A DNA stretch of 64,000 bases from Streptococcus catagoni (GTDB lineage Bacteria; Bacillota; Bacilli; Lactobacillales; Streptococcaceae), in NCBI RefSeq assembly GCF_011421425.1, contig NZ_WPCW01000001.1:372001-436000 (forward strand), given 5' to 3'. Below are positions 28,966 to 36,955 of this stretch, piece by piece. Under the pieces are notes generated by a model. The model saw only the letters and a program-made list of their open reading frames with translations. It made no database searches and had not been told where the DNA came from. Within the stretch, counting starts at the first letter, position 1; each line of letters starts with the position of its first letter. The translations under genes were made by a program, and so were the position numbers.

Positions 28966-29664
28966 ATGTCGCAACTTTTACAACTACACCATGTTTCAAA
29001 ATCCTACAAAAGTAAGACTGTCATTGATGACTTAACACTGACTATTCCTTCTGGGAAAATCATCGGTCTTTTAGGACCAAATGGAAGTGGTAAAACGACT
29101 CTGATCAAACTGATCAACGGTTTAATTCAGCCAAACAAAGGAGACATTGTCATTGATGGTTTTCGTCCATCTGTAGAAACTAAGAAAATCATCTCCTATC
29201 TACCTGATACTACCTATCTTAGAGATGAAATGAAAATTAGGGGTATTATTGAGTTTTTTGCAGATTTCTATGAAGACTTTAACAAGGATCAAGCCCATAG
29301 CCTCTTTAGAGATCTACATCTTGATTTAGATGAACGTCTCAAAAACCTATCTAAGGGTAACAAAGAAAAAGTCCAATTAATCCTTGTCATGAGCCGTAAA
29401 GCAAAGCTATACATTCTAGACGAGCCAATTGGTGGTGTTGATCCGGCTGCTCGTGACTACATTTTAAGAACAATTATCAATAACTATTGTGAAGATGCAT
29501 CTGTTCTCATTTCTACCCACCTCATATCAGATATTGAGCCCATTCTTGATGAAGCTATTTTCTTAAAAGACGGAAAAGTTTCACTTGCTGGAACTGTGGA
29601 TGATTTACGTGAAAGTTATGGTACATCTATAGACGCACTCTTTAGAGAAATTTACAAGGTATAG
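28966..29664 (+). CDS. ABC transporter ATPase
   Basis: A 232-residue nucleotide-binding protein with Walker A GPNGSGKTT, Walker B LYILDEPIGGVD and the H-loop STHL. The signature motif is degenerate (LSKGNKEKV instead of LSGGQ), a form common in YtrB/CcmA-like exporters of this subfamily. With the downstream membrane protein it would form an exporter of unknown substrate, of the type linked to cell-wall or peptide stress. The spacing to the regulator and permease genes is within a few bases. Confidence 0.9.
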   Translation: MSQLLQLHHVSKSYKSKTVIDDLTLTIPSGKIIGLLGPNGSGKTTLIKLINGLIQPNKGDIVIDGFRPSVETKKIISYLPDTTYLRDEMKIRGIIEFFADFYEDFNKDQAHSLFRDLHLDLDERLKNLSKGNKEKVQLILVMSRKAKLYILDEPIGGVDPAARDYILRTIINNYCEDASVLISTHLISDIEPILDEAIFLKDGKVSLAGTVDDLRESYGTSIDALFREIYKV

Positions 29665-29673
29665 GAGGTAGTG

Positions 29674-30465
29674 ATGTTAAAAAAATTATTAAAATACGAA
29701 TTTAAATCAATTGGCAAATGGTATTTCGCCCTCAATGCAGGAATCATTGCTATTGCAGCCCTTCTATCCATTTCCATCAAGTGGTTTCATCTAGAATCTG
29801 AAACCAACAATGCTACCTATGTGATTTTTAATCAAATTTTACCCTTTACCCTGATTTTAATATTTGGGGCATTGGTCGCGGGCTCCCTTTTAGCGACTTT
29901 GTTAATTATTATTAACCGTTTTAACCAAAATATCTATGGTCGTGAAGGTTATCTAACCATGACCCTTCCTGTTTCTGAGCATAAGATTATTTTAACCAAA
30001 CTTATTTCATCTATGATTTGTGGCTTCTTTAATGCTCTTGTTTTAGTTGTAGCTACTGCTATTTTGGTTATCCCTCAGATAAGTTCATCTGATCTCGAAC
30101 GTTTTGTAAATATCACTTTCCCATTCATTAACAAAAATTGGGAAGTTGCATCACTGTTTATAACGTCTTACATTCTTTCTTCTATAGCAGGCATTTTAGT
30201 GATCTACTTATCAATCTCACTTGGTCAGTTATCAAATAATCGCAGAAGATTAAAAGCCTTTATGTATTATTTTGCTATTACGATTATAGTCAGCACTGCT
30301 GTGACCTTTATCAATTTTAAATTGCTCAACATTGGTCCTAAGGATACAACTTACTTATTAGGTATCCGCTATTATTTAATCATCTGTGTAGAGACTTTAC
30401 TTGAAATCATTCTTTTCTATTTTATCACCTTTGGTATTATGAAAAATAAATTGAATCTACAATAA
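29674..30465 (+). CDS. ABC transporter permease subunit (six-helix membrane protein)
   Basis: A 263-residue protein with six predicted membrane helices (about 17-37, 57-80, 105-130, 160-180, 200-225, 235-258). It has no recognisable extracellular domain. AGGAGG stands five bases before the ATG at 29674; a GTG three bases earlier is too close to it. It partners the ATPase encoded immediately upstream. Substrate unknown; export is inferred from the GntR-YtrA type operon. Confidence 0.85.
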   Translation: MLKKLLKYEFKSIGKWYFALNAGIIAIAALLSISIKWFHLESETNNATYVIFNQILPFTLILIFGALVAGSLLATLLIIINRFNQNIYGREGYLTMTLPVSEHKIILTKLISSMICGFFNALVLVVATAILVIPQISSSDLERFVNITFPFINKNWEVASLFITSYILSSIAGILVIYLSISLGQLSNNRRRLKAFMYYFAITIIVSTAVTFINFKLLNIGPKDTTYLLGIRYYLIICVETLLEIILFYFITFGIMKNKLNLQ

Positions 30466-30496
30466 AAACTGGGACTGAAAAGTCGCCAGTTTTTTT
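30464..30496. terminator. Terminator between the ABC operon and the DedA/TVP38 gene
   Basis: AAAAACTGG and CCAGTTTTT form a stem with a 13-base loop, with A/T tracts on both sides, between convergent genes. Confidence 0.75.
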
Positions 30497-31106
30497 AATG
30501 GAAATAATGCTGAATAATGTCCTTTCCAAAAATGAAAAAATAACTATAACCAATAATAGAAATCGGCTTAGTAATAAAGATAATGGTCATAAAACGTCGT
30601 ACAGTCATGTTAGTCAATCCCGTAATCATAACCATAATATCAGCGGGAGAAACTGGGGAAGCCATACAAAAGATGAAAAGTTTTTCATAGCCTGGCGTTT
30701 CTAATTTTTTCTCATATTTCATGAAGGTCTTTTCATCAAGAAATAATAAAATGAAGCGTTTCCCATAGATTCTTACCAATATAAATAGCAGATAACTACC
30801 AATAAGGATACCTACATAATTGTAAATGAAACCTTGCCAAGGCCCAAAGATAAGAAAACCAGCAACAGTTGTTAAACCTCCTGGAATAACGGGAAAAACA
30901 ATTTGAAAAATTTGGACCATGATAAAAATAAATGGTCCCCAAAATTTGTAATGATGGACAACATCTTTTAAAACATTGCTATCATTGAGTATACCCAATT
31001 TATATAGCCATATAGCTAGAAAAAAAGATCCAACTAAGGCCAGTATGCCTAAAACCTTAAATAGTCGTTGGAAAAATAGATAGGCTTTATTATTTTTCAT
31101 TTTCAT
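30495..31106 (-). CDS. TVP38/TMEM64 (DedA-related) membrane protein
   Basis: A 203-residue membrane protein with about five helices and the family core in FPVIPGGLTTVAGFLIFGPWQGF and the re-entrant segment ASPVSPADIMVMITGLTNM. Related DedA and TVP38 proteins transport or flip lipids such as undecaprenyl phosphate or phosphatidylethanolamine, and the substrate here is not known. It is monocistronic and divergent from ssrA. The second Met (residue 3) could also serve as start. Confidence 0.82.
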   Translation of the reverse strand: MKMKNNKAYLFFQRLFKVLGILALVGSFFLAIWLYKLGILNDSNVLKDVVHHYKFWGPFIFIMVQIFQIVFPVIPGGLTTVAGFLIFGPWQGFIYNYVGILIGSYLLFILVRIYGKRFILLFLDEKTFMKYEKKLETPGYEKLFIFCMASPVSPADIMVMITGLTNMTVRRFMTIIFITKPISIIGYSYFFIFGKDIIQHYFH

Positions 31107-31158
31107 GCTTTTATCATACCATAAGAAGCTGTTTTTTGCTATCTGAAAAAATATTTGT

Positions 31159-31164
31159 TATAAT
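31159..31164 (+). promoter_or_regulatory. -10 box of the ssrA promoter
   Basis: TATAAT lies 35 bases before the mature 5' end of tmRNA. A clear -35 box is not evident in the AT-rich sequence upstream. Confidence 0.6.
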
Positions 31165-31198
31165 AGATTAAGAAAGTTTTAAGACTTCTTTTTTATTC

Positions 31199-31543
31199 GG
31201 GGTTGTTACGGATTCGACAGGCATTATGAGGCATGTTTTGCGACCCATCGGCAGATGTAAAATGCCAGTTAAATATAACTGCAAAAAATACACAAACTTA
31301 CGCTTTAGCTGCCTAAAAACCAGTTAGCGTGACTTCTACAAGATTGCTTGTGTCCTGCTAGAAGTCTCAAAACAGCAAGCTACGCTAAAGAATCTGTCTA
31401 GCTTCTTTAGAAGAGATTTTTAGACTCGCAAGTTAATGGCTTGAGTTATGTGTCCTTAGCTTGTTAAAATAAGACATAACCTATGGTTGTAGACAAATAT
31501 GTTGGCAGGTGTTTGGACGTGGGTTCGACTCCCACCAGCTCCA
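31199..31543 (+). ncRNA. ssrA: Transfer-messenger RNA
   Basis: The 345-base RNA starts GGGGTTGTTACGGATTCGAC and ends in the T-arm GGACGTGGGTTCGACTCCCACC with an acceptor strand pairing to the 5' end. It rescues stalled ribosomes and tags the unfinished protein for proteolysis. The tag reading frame is at 31281-31313, followed by TAA, and encodes AKNTQTYALAA, a variant of the AKNTNSYALAA tag I recall for other streptococci. The Ala-Leu-Ala-Ala end recognised by ClpXP is preserved. Confidence 0.96.
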
Positions 31544-31575
31544 TCATAGCTTACTAAAACTTTCTATAAGTTCTT

Positions 31576-31599
31576 AAAACCTTGTTAAATCAAGGTTTT
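31576..31599 (+). terminator. Terminator of ssrA
   Basis: AAAACCTTG-TTAAAT-CAAGGTTTT followed by T residues. Confidence 0.85.
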
Positions 31600-31756
31600 T
31601 TATTTTAGACTTGTTCGTACATTACCGTAATTTTCTATAAAAGAGAGAACAAAAAGGAGAACAAAGAAGAAAATCCCAAAGTTTAGTATCCGTAAGGACT
31701 GTCTCAGTATGGAGCCTTGCTAGATAAGTGAATGATTTTTCTATAGTGACCTTTAA

Positions 31757-31786
31757 AAAGTGATGATTAGGAGAAATCATCACTTT
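31757..31786. terminator. Perfect 12-bp stem-loop in the ssrA-spd interval
   Basis: AAAGTGATGATT and AATCATCACTTT pair perfectly around six bases. No gene lies directly upstream. It may be the terminator of a lost gene. The surrounding 31600-31840 stretch holds no open reading frame that I can support. Confidence 0.5.
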
Positions 31787-31842
31787 GTTTAGCTTCTGAT
31801 GGGATTAGTCTTTTTTCTTTTTTAAATTTTTATTTGAAATTT

Positions 31843-31877
31843 AAAAGCCAAACTCAGTGAGCAACAGTTTGGCTTTT
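31843..31877 (-). terminator. Intrinsic terminator of spd
   Basis: AAAAGCCAAACT and AGTTTGGCTTTT pair perfectly around 11 bases, just beyond the spd stop codon, with T runs on the minus strand side. Confidence 0.82.
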
Positions 31878-31883
31878 TAGTTT

Positions 31884-32699
31884 TTAGTTTTTAGTGAAGG
31901 TACCGTCACTATAATTAATAGTGTAGCCGTTGGCTGTATTGTAAACAATCACTTTTTCATCGATTGATTTATCAGAAGATTGCATAGATACCACAACAGC
32001 TCTTGGAACTAATTCATCTCCACTATATACAGGCATAGCTTCATAATATAGATGACCTTTATGGTTAGCCTCTAACCATTTTTGAGCCTTCATTTCAGTG
32101 TAACGCATGCCTCCATGTTGATTTGTGCCCCCAACATTTTGAGTCCTTGTTCCGGTAATCGCATTTACCTTAAGAGCATCTCCTCCTAAACTATCTGCGA
32201 TCAAATGGCTTCTATTCCAAAAATGACCATTGTAGACTGAGCCATTTAGCCACTCAATAGGATAAGTAACCCCTTTAGGATTTCCTATCCAACCTGAAGG
32301 GTTTTGATCTTTGGCAAAATGTTGCCTTACATTATAACTAGCTGCCACATTGTCATATGTCAATGTTCCCCTAGCTGTTTGTGTTCGACCCAACTCATCG
32401 AGTTCACTGTATAAAATCTTTCCTACCTCAGGAAATACTTCTGGGGTAAGGCCACTATTGCCTAGCACTTTATAATAATTTGGACTTTCATTAAATGTCC
32501 ATGCTGAGGCTTCTGATAAGTACTTACTTGATCCGTCATTAAAATTAGCTTTGGCTGTTGTTTGCGAATCTCTAGCTAGTACGACATTCGTGGTCGGAAA
32601 AGCTGTAATAGCAAATGTAGCTGATACTAATGCAACAATTGACAGTTTAACTAACTTACGTTGTTTACTGATAATCTGTCTTAATCCAAGTAATTCCAT
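31884..32699 (-). CDS. spd: Secreted DNase of the Spd/DNase B (mitogenic factor) family
   Basis: A 271-residue secreted nuclease with a signal peptide (about 1-42, ending VVLARDSQ). The sequence follows S. pyogenes Spd (DNase B, streptodornase) along its whole length as far as I recall it. The ones I see include ARGTLTYDNVAASYNVRQ, WNRSHLIADSLGGDAL with the general-base His165, TGTRTQNVGG and RAVVVSMQSSD. It is a beta-beta-alpha-metal nuclease that degrades extracellular DNA, including neutrophil traps. GGAGACG precedes the ATG. It faces ssrA, a common prophage attachment site, but no phage genes are visible. Confidence 0.92.
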   Translation of the reverse strand: MELLGLRQIISKQRKLVKLSIVALVSATFAITAFPTTNVVLARDSQTTAKANFNDGSSKYLSEASAWTFNESPNYYKVLGNSGLTPEVFPEVGKILYSELDELGRTQTARGTLTYDNVAASYNVRQHFAKDQNPSGWIGNPKGVTYPIEWLNGSVYNGHFWNRSHLIADSLGGDALKVNAITGTRTQNVGGTNQHGGMRYTEMKAQKWLEANHKGHLYYEAMPVYSGDELVPRAVVVSMQSSDKSIDEKVIVYNTANGYTINYSDGTFTKN

Positions 32700-32989
32700 T
32701 TTTCGTCTCCTTTTTTCTAAAGCTCACTACAATTAGTATACGCTTACATAACCAGTTAATCAATACTTTTTTTAAATAAAGTTCATTATTACTTAGTTTG
32801 ATTAGAGAACACTCTTAATTATAGTAGAGAAATGAAAAGTAAGAACAGTCCACCTAATGTTTCTATTACTACTTTTACAAGAATTTTTTAGCCCAGCTAA
32901 TAGCTGAAAGTAAAGAACTTCTCCTCCTTTCTTCTTATTTTTATCTAGTATGATATAATAGAGATAGGAAAAAAGAGATAGGTAACATA

Positions 32990-33619
32990 ATGAAATTTAA
33001 AAAATGTATACAGTTAATCACAATTGCCAGCCTTTGCCTCCTTATAACGGCCTGTGCAGGTAAAACGGATAAAAAAACAAAGTCTAAGAACTTGGATGAT
33101 AGTAGTCTGTCTCTGCATAAGACAGCGGAAGCTGAACATCAGGATAAACGTTTTGCCTTTGAAAAAATAAAGGTCGCAAAAGTAGAACAGGAATTTAAGG
33201 GTGGCACTTCTTTAGAAGAGTTGAAAGAACTATTTGGTCAACCAACAAGCCATGAACAAAAACCTGCAGGAAATGTAAAACTAGATAATTACACTTGGCA
33301 TTTTGACCATGTTGTTATTAAAGCCAATCTATTTGAAAATAGCACAATTGTTAAGTCTATTTCTAACTTTGCTTTTTCAAGAAAAATGAAAATTAGCCTA
33401 AAAGACTATAATAAGCTTGAAAAAGGAATGTCCTATAATCAGGTTGTCAAAATTCTAACAGAGCCTGACGACTACACAGAAGCCAGCTCTAGTGACAATG
33501 TACAACTTCAGGCCATTTGGATTAGTGGTATAAAAACCAGAGTACAAGGGGCCAATATCAATTTAATCTTTAAAAATGATAAGCTTGTTGAGCTATCCCA
33601 GAAAGGTCTCATAAAATAA
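32990..33619 (+). CDS. DUF3862 (BLIP-fold) lipoprotein
   Basis: A 209-residue lipoprotein with a lipobox ending ITAC (Cys22), a Lys/Ser-rich linker (about 24-60) and two repeats of a BLIP/SmpA-like unit. The first is around FKGGTSLEELKELFGQPTS and the second around YNKLEKGMSYNQVVKILTEPDD, each followed by an aromatic strand (YTWHFDHVVI, LQAIWISG). DUF3862 proteins are widespread in streptococci. The fold suggests protein binding or envelope assembly, but no function is proven. TATAAT at about 32954 and a weak ribosome site precede the ATG. The 32700-32930 stretch upstream shows no other gene. Confidence 0.82.
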   Translation: MKFKKCIQLITIASLCLLITACAGKTDKKTKSKNLDDSSLSLHKTAEAEHQDKRFAFEKIKVAKVEQEFKGGTSLEELKELFGQPTSHEQKPAGNVKLDNYTWHFDHVVIKANLFENSTIVKSISNFAFSRKMKISLKDYNKLEKGMSYNQVVKILTEPDDYTEASSSDNVQLQAIWISGIKTRVQGANINLIFKNDKLVELSQKGLIK

Positions 33620-33626
33620 AAAAACA

Positions 33627-33751
33627 AAAAAAGCCTGATTTTGAACTGCACCCCTACAGTGATATGTACCCCTTTCACTGGACTATCCAGTGAAAGGGGT
33701 ACATATCAGTTGTCCAACTTTTGGGGGTCAGTTCATTTAATAGGCTTTTTT
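33627..33751 (+). terminator. Terminator of the lipoprotein gene, loop split by a miniature element
   Basis: AAAAAAGCCT (33627-33636) pairs with AGGCTTTTTT (33742-33751). The loop is now about 105 bases because it holds the element at 33642-33735. Without that element and one TTT repeat the loop would be eight bases (GATTTAAT), an ordinary terminator. Confidence 0.8.
33642..33735. mobile_element. 94-bp miniature element derived from an IS3-family (IS150 group) insertion sequence
   Basis: The ends are TGAACTGCACCCC on the left and, inverted, TGAACTGACCCCCAAAAGTTGG on the right, which match the terminal repeats of IS150-type elements. The interior is a perfect 22-bp inverted repeat (33660-33681 with 33687-33708) around a five-base loop. 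TTT on both sides is a likely 3-bp target duplication. There is no coding capacity, so movement would require transposase in trans. Confidence 0.8.
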
Positions 33752-33763
33752 ACATGGTTTGAA

Positions 33764-33835
33764 TCCACCTTGAGGGAATCGAACCCCCATCTCAAGAACC
33801 GGAATCTTACGTGATATCCATTACACTAAAGGTGG
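33764..33835 (-). tRNA. tRNA-Arg (CCG)
   Basis: The minus strand folds as a cloverleaf with acceptor CCACCTT/AAGGTGG, D-arm GTGT...ATAC, anticodon stem TAAGA/TCTTG with loop TTCCGGT (anticodon CCG) and T-arm GGGGGTTCGATTCCC. The CCA end is not encoded. Confidence 0.93.
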
Positions 33836-33962
33836 AAATACCTTAATATTATACCACAAAAAACAAACAAAATAAACTCTATCAACAAAAAATCAGGCTA
33901 GTTTTCTTAGTTATTAGCTAGTAGATATCTTATGCTTTAAAGGGATTATTCGTGTACAAAGG

Positions 33963-33993
33963 AAAAAAGATTGAGATAAGTCTCAACCTTTTT
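33963..33993 (-). terminator. Intrinsic terminator of rpsA
   Basis: GGTTGAGA-CTTA-TCTCAATC followed by six T on the minus strand, just past the rpsA stop codon. Confidence 0.85.
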
Positions 33994-34000
33994 ATCTGTA

Positions 34001-35215
34001 TTATAATTCAATATCGCCAAATAAATCAGCCATTGAGAACCCAGTTTGTGTTTCAGGAAGTTCGTAATCACGTTTAGCTTCACGTTTTGGACGACGTGGA
34101 CGAGATTGACGTTTTTCACTGTCTTTATTAGTGTTTTCACCTTCTGCTTGTGCAGGACGCTCTTCAAGAACTTTGATTGAAAGTGATACACGTTCATCAG
34201 CAGCGTTAACTTCAAGAACTTTAACAGTAACTTCTTGACCTACAGAAAGTACATCTTTTGGATTTTCAACACGTTTGTGTGAGATTTGTGAAATGTGAAC
34301 AAGTCCATCAATTCCAGGTAATACTTCAACAAAAGCACCGAAGTCTGTCAAGCGTTTAACTTTACCTTCAACAACATCGCCTTGAGCAAGTTTTTGTTCA
34401 ACGCCATCCCATGGTCCAGGTGTTGTAGCCTTAAGTGAAAGTGATACACGTCCAGCTTCTTCGTCAATTGAAAGTACTTTAACTTCTACTTCTTCACCAA
34501 CAGAAACAACTGATTTAGGTGATACGTTACGTTCATGTGATAATTCAGTAACGTGTACAAGTCCATCAACACCACCAAGGTCAATGAAAGCACCAAAGCT
34601 TGTCAAACGAGCAACTGTACCAGTTACTACTGAACCTACAGAAAGTTTAGAGAAAACTTCTTTGCGAGCTTCTGCTGCAGCTTCTTCAATAACTTCACGG
34701 CGTGACAAGATAAAACGATTTTCTGCTGCATCAACTTCTTTGATTTTAGCTTCAAACTCTTGACCAACAAATTTTTCTGTGTTGCGAACAAAACGAGTAT
34801 CAATCATTGAAGCAGGGATAAATCCACGTAAGCCTTCAAATTCAACTGAAAGACCACCCTTAACAGCGCGAGTTCCTTTTACAGTAACGATTTCGCCTTC
34901 ACGACCAATAAGTTTGTCCCATGCTTTGCGAGCTTCCAAACGTTTTTTAGATACTAGGAAAGTAACTGTATCAGTATCTTTTCCTACAACTTGACGAAGA
35001 ACAAGTACTTCAACTGTGTCGCCAGCTTTAACGTAGTCGTTAATATCAGCTTCACGCTCGTTAGTCAATTCACGAAGTGTCAAGACACCTTCGACACCAG
35101 TTCCATCGATAACAACGTTTGCTTGACCATTATCAACTGTTAAAACTTCCGCAGTGACAACGTCACCAGGGTTTACTTCGCTAACACTGTTTAGCAAATC
35201 TTCAAATTCATTCAT
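34001..35215 (-). CDS. rpsA: 30S ribosomal protein S1
   Basis: A 404-residue protein built of four S1 RNA-binding repeats (about residues 14-88, 105-170, 190-260, 275-345), with the typical [22 protein letters not shown] and [23 protein letters not shown] units. It ends in a charged tail ([18 protein letters not shown]). The four-repeat form is usual for low-GC Gram-positives, in contrast to six in enterobacteria. It aids binding of structured messages to the 30S subunit. GGAGGATTTTT precedes the ATG. It stands between tRNA genes on the same strand but has its own terminator. Confidence 0.95.
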   Translation of the reverse strand: MNEFEDLLNSVSEVNPGDVVTAEVLTVDNGQANVVIDGTGVEGVLTLRELTNEREADINDYVKAGDTVEVLVLRQVVGKDTDTVTFLVSKKRLEARKAWDKLIGREGEIVTVKGTRAVKGGLSVEFEGLRGFIPASMIDTRFVRNTEKFVGQEFEAKIKEVDAAENRFILSRREVIEEAAAEARKEVFSKLSVGSVVTGTVARLTSFGAFIDLGGVDGLVHVTELSHERNVSPKSVVSVGEEVEVKVLSIDEEAGRVSLSLKATTPGPWDGVEQKLAQGDVVEGKVKRLTDFGAFVEVLPGIDGLVHISQISHKRVENPKDVLSVGQEVTVKVLEVNAADERVSLSIKVLEERPAQAEGENTNKDSEKRQSRPRRPKREAKRDYELPETQTGFSMADLFGDIEL

Positions 35216-35340
35216 TCTAAAAAATCCTCCAACAAAAGCTAGCTATGGCTAGTTTTTGATAACAATATATTTTCTCAAGGTAACCCGCAACGACAACAAC
35301 TCTTATCTTTAACGGTCTCAGAACACTCTGATACCTCTGA

Positions 35341-35412
35341 CTGGGGTAGCTGGATTCGAACCAACGCATGAGGGAGTCAAAGTCCCTTGCCTTACCGCTT
35401 GGCTATACCCCA
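35341..35412 (-). tRNA. tRNA-Gln (TTG)
   Basis: Cloverleaf on the minus strand: acceptor TGGGGTA/TACCCCA, anticodon stem AGGGA/TCCCT with loop CTTTGAC (anticodon TTG), T-arm GTTGGTTCGAATCCAGC. CCA is not encoded. Confidence 0.95.
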
Positions 35413-35418
35413 AAATAA

Positions 35419-35499
35419 TGGAAAGAGAGGGATTCGAACCCCCGAACCCGAAGGAGCGGATTTACAGTCCGCCGCGTTTAGCCTCTTCGCTATCTTTCC
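35419..35499 (-). tRNA. tRNA-Tyr (GTA)
   Basis: An 81-base class II tRNA on the minus strand with acceptor GGAAAGA/TCTTTCC, anticodon stem GCGGA/TCCGC with loop CTGTAAA (anticodon GTA), a long variable arm (TCCTTCGGGTTC region) and T-arm GGGGGTTCGAATCCC. It is six bases from tRNA-Gln, so the two share a transcript. Confidence 0.95.
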
Positions 35500-35559
35500 A
35501 TAACAACAAAAACTATTCTAACATAGTTTTGCTGTACACGCAAGTGTTTTTGAGCACTT

Positions 35560-35790
35560 TTAGTGATTGAGGTTATAGTTCTCAATAACGTTTTCAACTG
35601 CTTGTTCCAAGTTTTTGAAAAAGCTTTCAACATTTCCATTTTTGACCACTACAAACTTATCGTCTAGCTCTGCAATTTCGCCAACGACACGTTTCCCAAT
35701 TTGCAGATGATAGCCATCAACCATGGTGTTTTCTAGTGAAACGGAGTGATCAATTAATTGGATTTCGATTTTTTTATCTTTTTTACTCAT
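35560..35790 (-). CDS. DUF2969 protein
   Basis: A 76-residue soluble protein of the DUF2969 family confined to lactic bacteria. It is highly charged at the N-terminus (MSKKDKKIEIQLIDHS) and has a likely small alpha/beta fold (GYHLQIGKRVVGEIAELDD, NLEQAVENVIENYNL). No function is known. AGGTAAGGTATG precedes the coding start. It lies between ilvE and the tRNA pair in the same orientation, 64 bases after ilvE. Confidence 0.8.
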   Translation of the reverse strand: MSKKDKKIEIQLIDHSVSLENTMVDGYHLQIGKRVVGEIAELDDKFVVVKNGNVESFFKNLEQAVENVIENYNLNH

Positions 35791-35853
35791 ACCTTACCTC
35801 GCTTTAATCATTTTACACAAATTTAAAAAGGCTTGCAAGAGCAAGCTTTTAAA

Positions 35854-36882
35854 TTAATCAACTTTTACAATCCAACCTTCTGGAGCTTCAATGTCACCAA
35901 ACTGGATACCTACCAATTCCTCGTATAATCTTTTTGTGACTGGTCCAACTTCTGTCTCGCTATAGAAGACATGATACTCATGTTTGTATTGAATAGCCCC
36001 TATAGGTGAAATAACTGCAGCTGTCCCACAGGCCCCTGCTTCTGTAAATTTATTGAGTTGATCTACAGGAACATCTCCTTCAATAACTTCCATGCCAAGA
36101 CGATCCTTTGCTAATTCAAGTAAGGAATATTTTGTAATGGATGGTAAAATTGAAGGGCTTAATGGGGTGATGAATTGGTTATCTGCTGTTATACCAAAGA
36201 AATTTGCTGCGCCAACTTCTTCGATTTTAGTATGGGTAGCTGGATCCAAATAGATAACGTCTGAGAAGCCGTTTCCCTTGGCCTGTTTACCAGGTAAAAG
36301 AGAACCAGCGTAATTACCACCAACTTTGGCAGCACCTGTTCCGTAAGGAGCAGCCCGGTCAAAATCTTCAGCAACAATAAATTTTGTAGGTAATAGACCA
36401 CCCTTAAAATAATTGCCAACAGGCATTACAAAGATAGTAAAGATGTATTCTTGTGCTGGTTGTACCCCAATGATATCACCAATTCCAATTAACAAAGGAC
36501 GAATGTACAAGCTTGCTCCAGTCCCATATGGAGGTACATAGTCTTCGTTGGCTCGAACAACTTTTTTTACTGCCTCTATAAACATATCTGTAGGCACTTG
36601 GGGCATTAATAAACGTTCTGCAGTAGCTTGTAGGCGCTCAGCATTCTGATCTGGACGAAAAAGCTGAATAGAACCATCTTTTGTTCTGTAGGCCTTTAGG
36701 CCTTCAAAGGCTTGCTGACCATAGTGAAGAGCTGGTGAACTTTCTGAAATATGTAAGTTAGCATCCTCTGTTAGCTGTCCCTGATTCCATTTTCCGTTTT
36801 TAAAATAGGATATATATCTAAATGGCAAATGACGATACTGAAAACCTAGGTTATCCCAATCTAAATCAACTGTCATCTTCAA
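35854..36882 (-). CDS. ilvE: Branched-chain amino acid aminotransferase
   Basis: A 342-residue class IV PLP enzyme that interconverts branched-chain amino acids and keto acids. Visible features are HYGQQAFEGLKAYR, the PLP lysine in GTGAAKVGGNYAGS, EVGAANFFGI and the GACGTAAVISPIG phosphate loop. Length fits the type II BCAT of Gram-positives. In streptococci it is a CodY target, and a degenerate CodY-like box stands at 36913-36927. The gap to parC upstream is 73 bases, so it may also be read through from parC. Confidence 0.95.
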   Translation of the reverse strand: MKMTVDLDWDNLGFQYRHLPFRYISYFKNGKWNQGQLTEDANLHISESSPALHYGQQAFEGLKAYRTKDGSIQLFRPDQNAERLQATAERLLMPQVPTDMFIEAVKKVVRANEDYVPPYGTGASLYIRPLLIGIGDIIGVQPAQEYIFTIFVMPVGNYFKGGLLPTKFIVAEDFDRAAPYGTGAAKVGGNYAGSLLPGKQAKGNGFSDVIYLDPATHTKIEEVGAANFFGITADNQFITPLSPSILPSITKYSLLELAKDRLGMEVIEGDVPVDQLNKFTEAGACGTAAVISPIGAIQYKHEYHVFYSETEVGPVTKRLYEELVGIQFGDIEAPEGWIVKVD

Positions 36883-36912
36883 ACCTCATTTCTTTTTTCT
36901 TGAAATATTTTT

Positions 36913-36927
36913 AATATTCTGATAAAT
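36913..36927. promoter_or_regulatory. Candidate CodY box upstream of ilvE
   Basis: AATATTCTGATAAAT matches the CodY consensus AATTTTCWGAAAATT at 12 of 15 positions and lies about 30 bases before the ilvE start. Confidence 0.4.
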
Positions 36928-36955
36928 TTCGGTAAAATAGAAAGGGAAAACCTCC

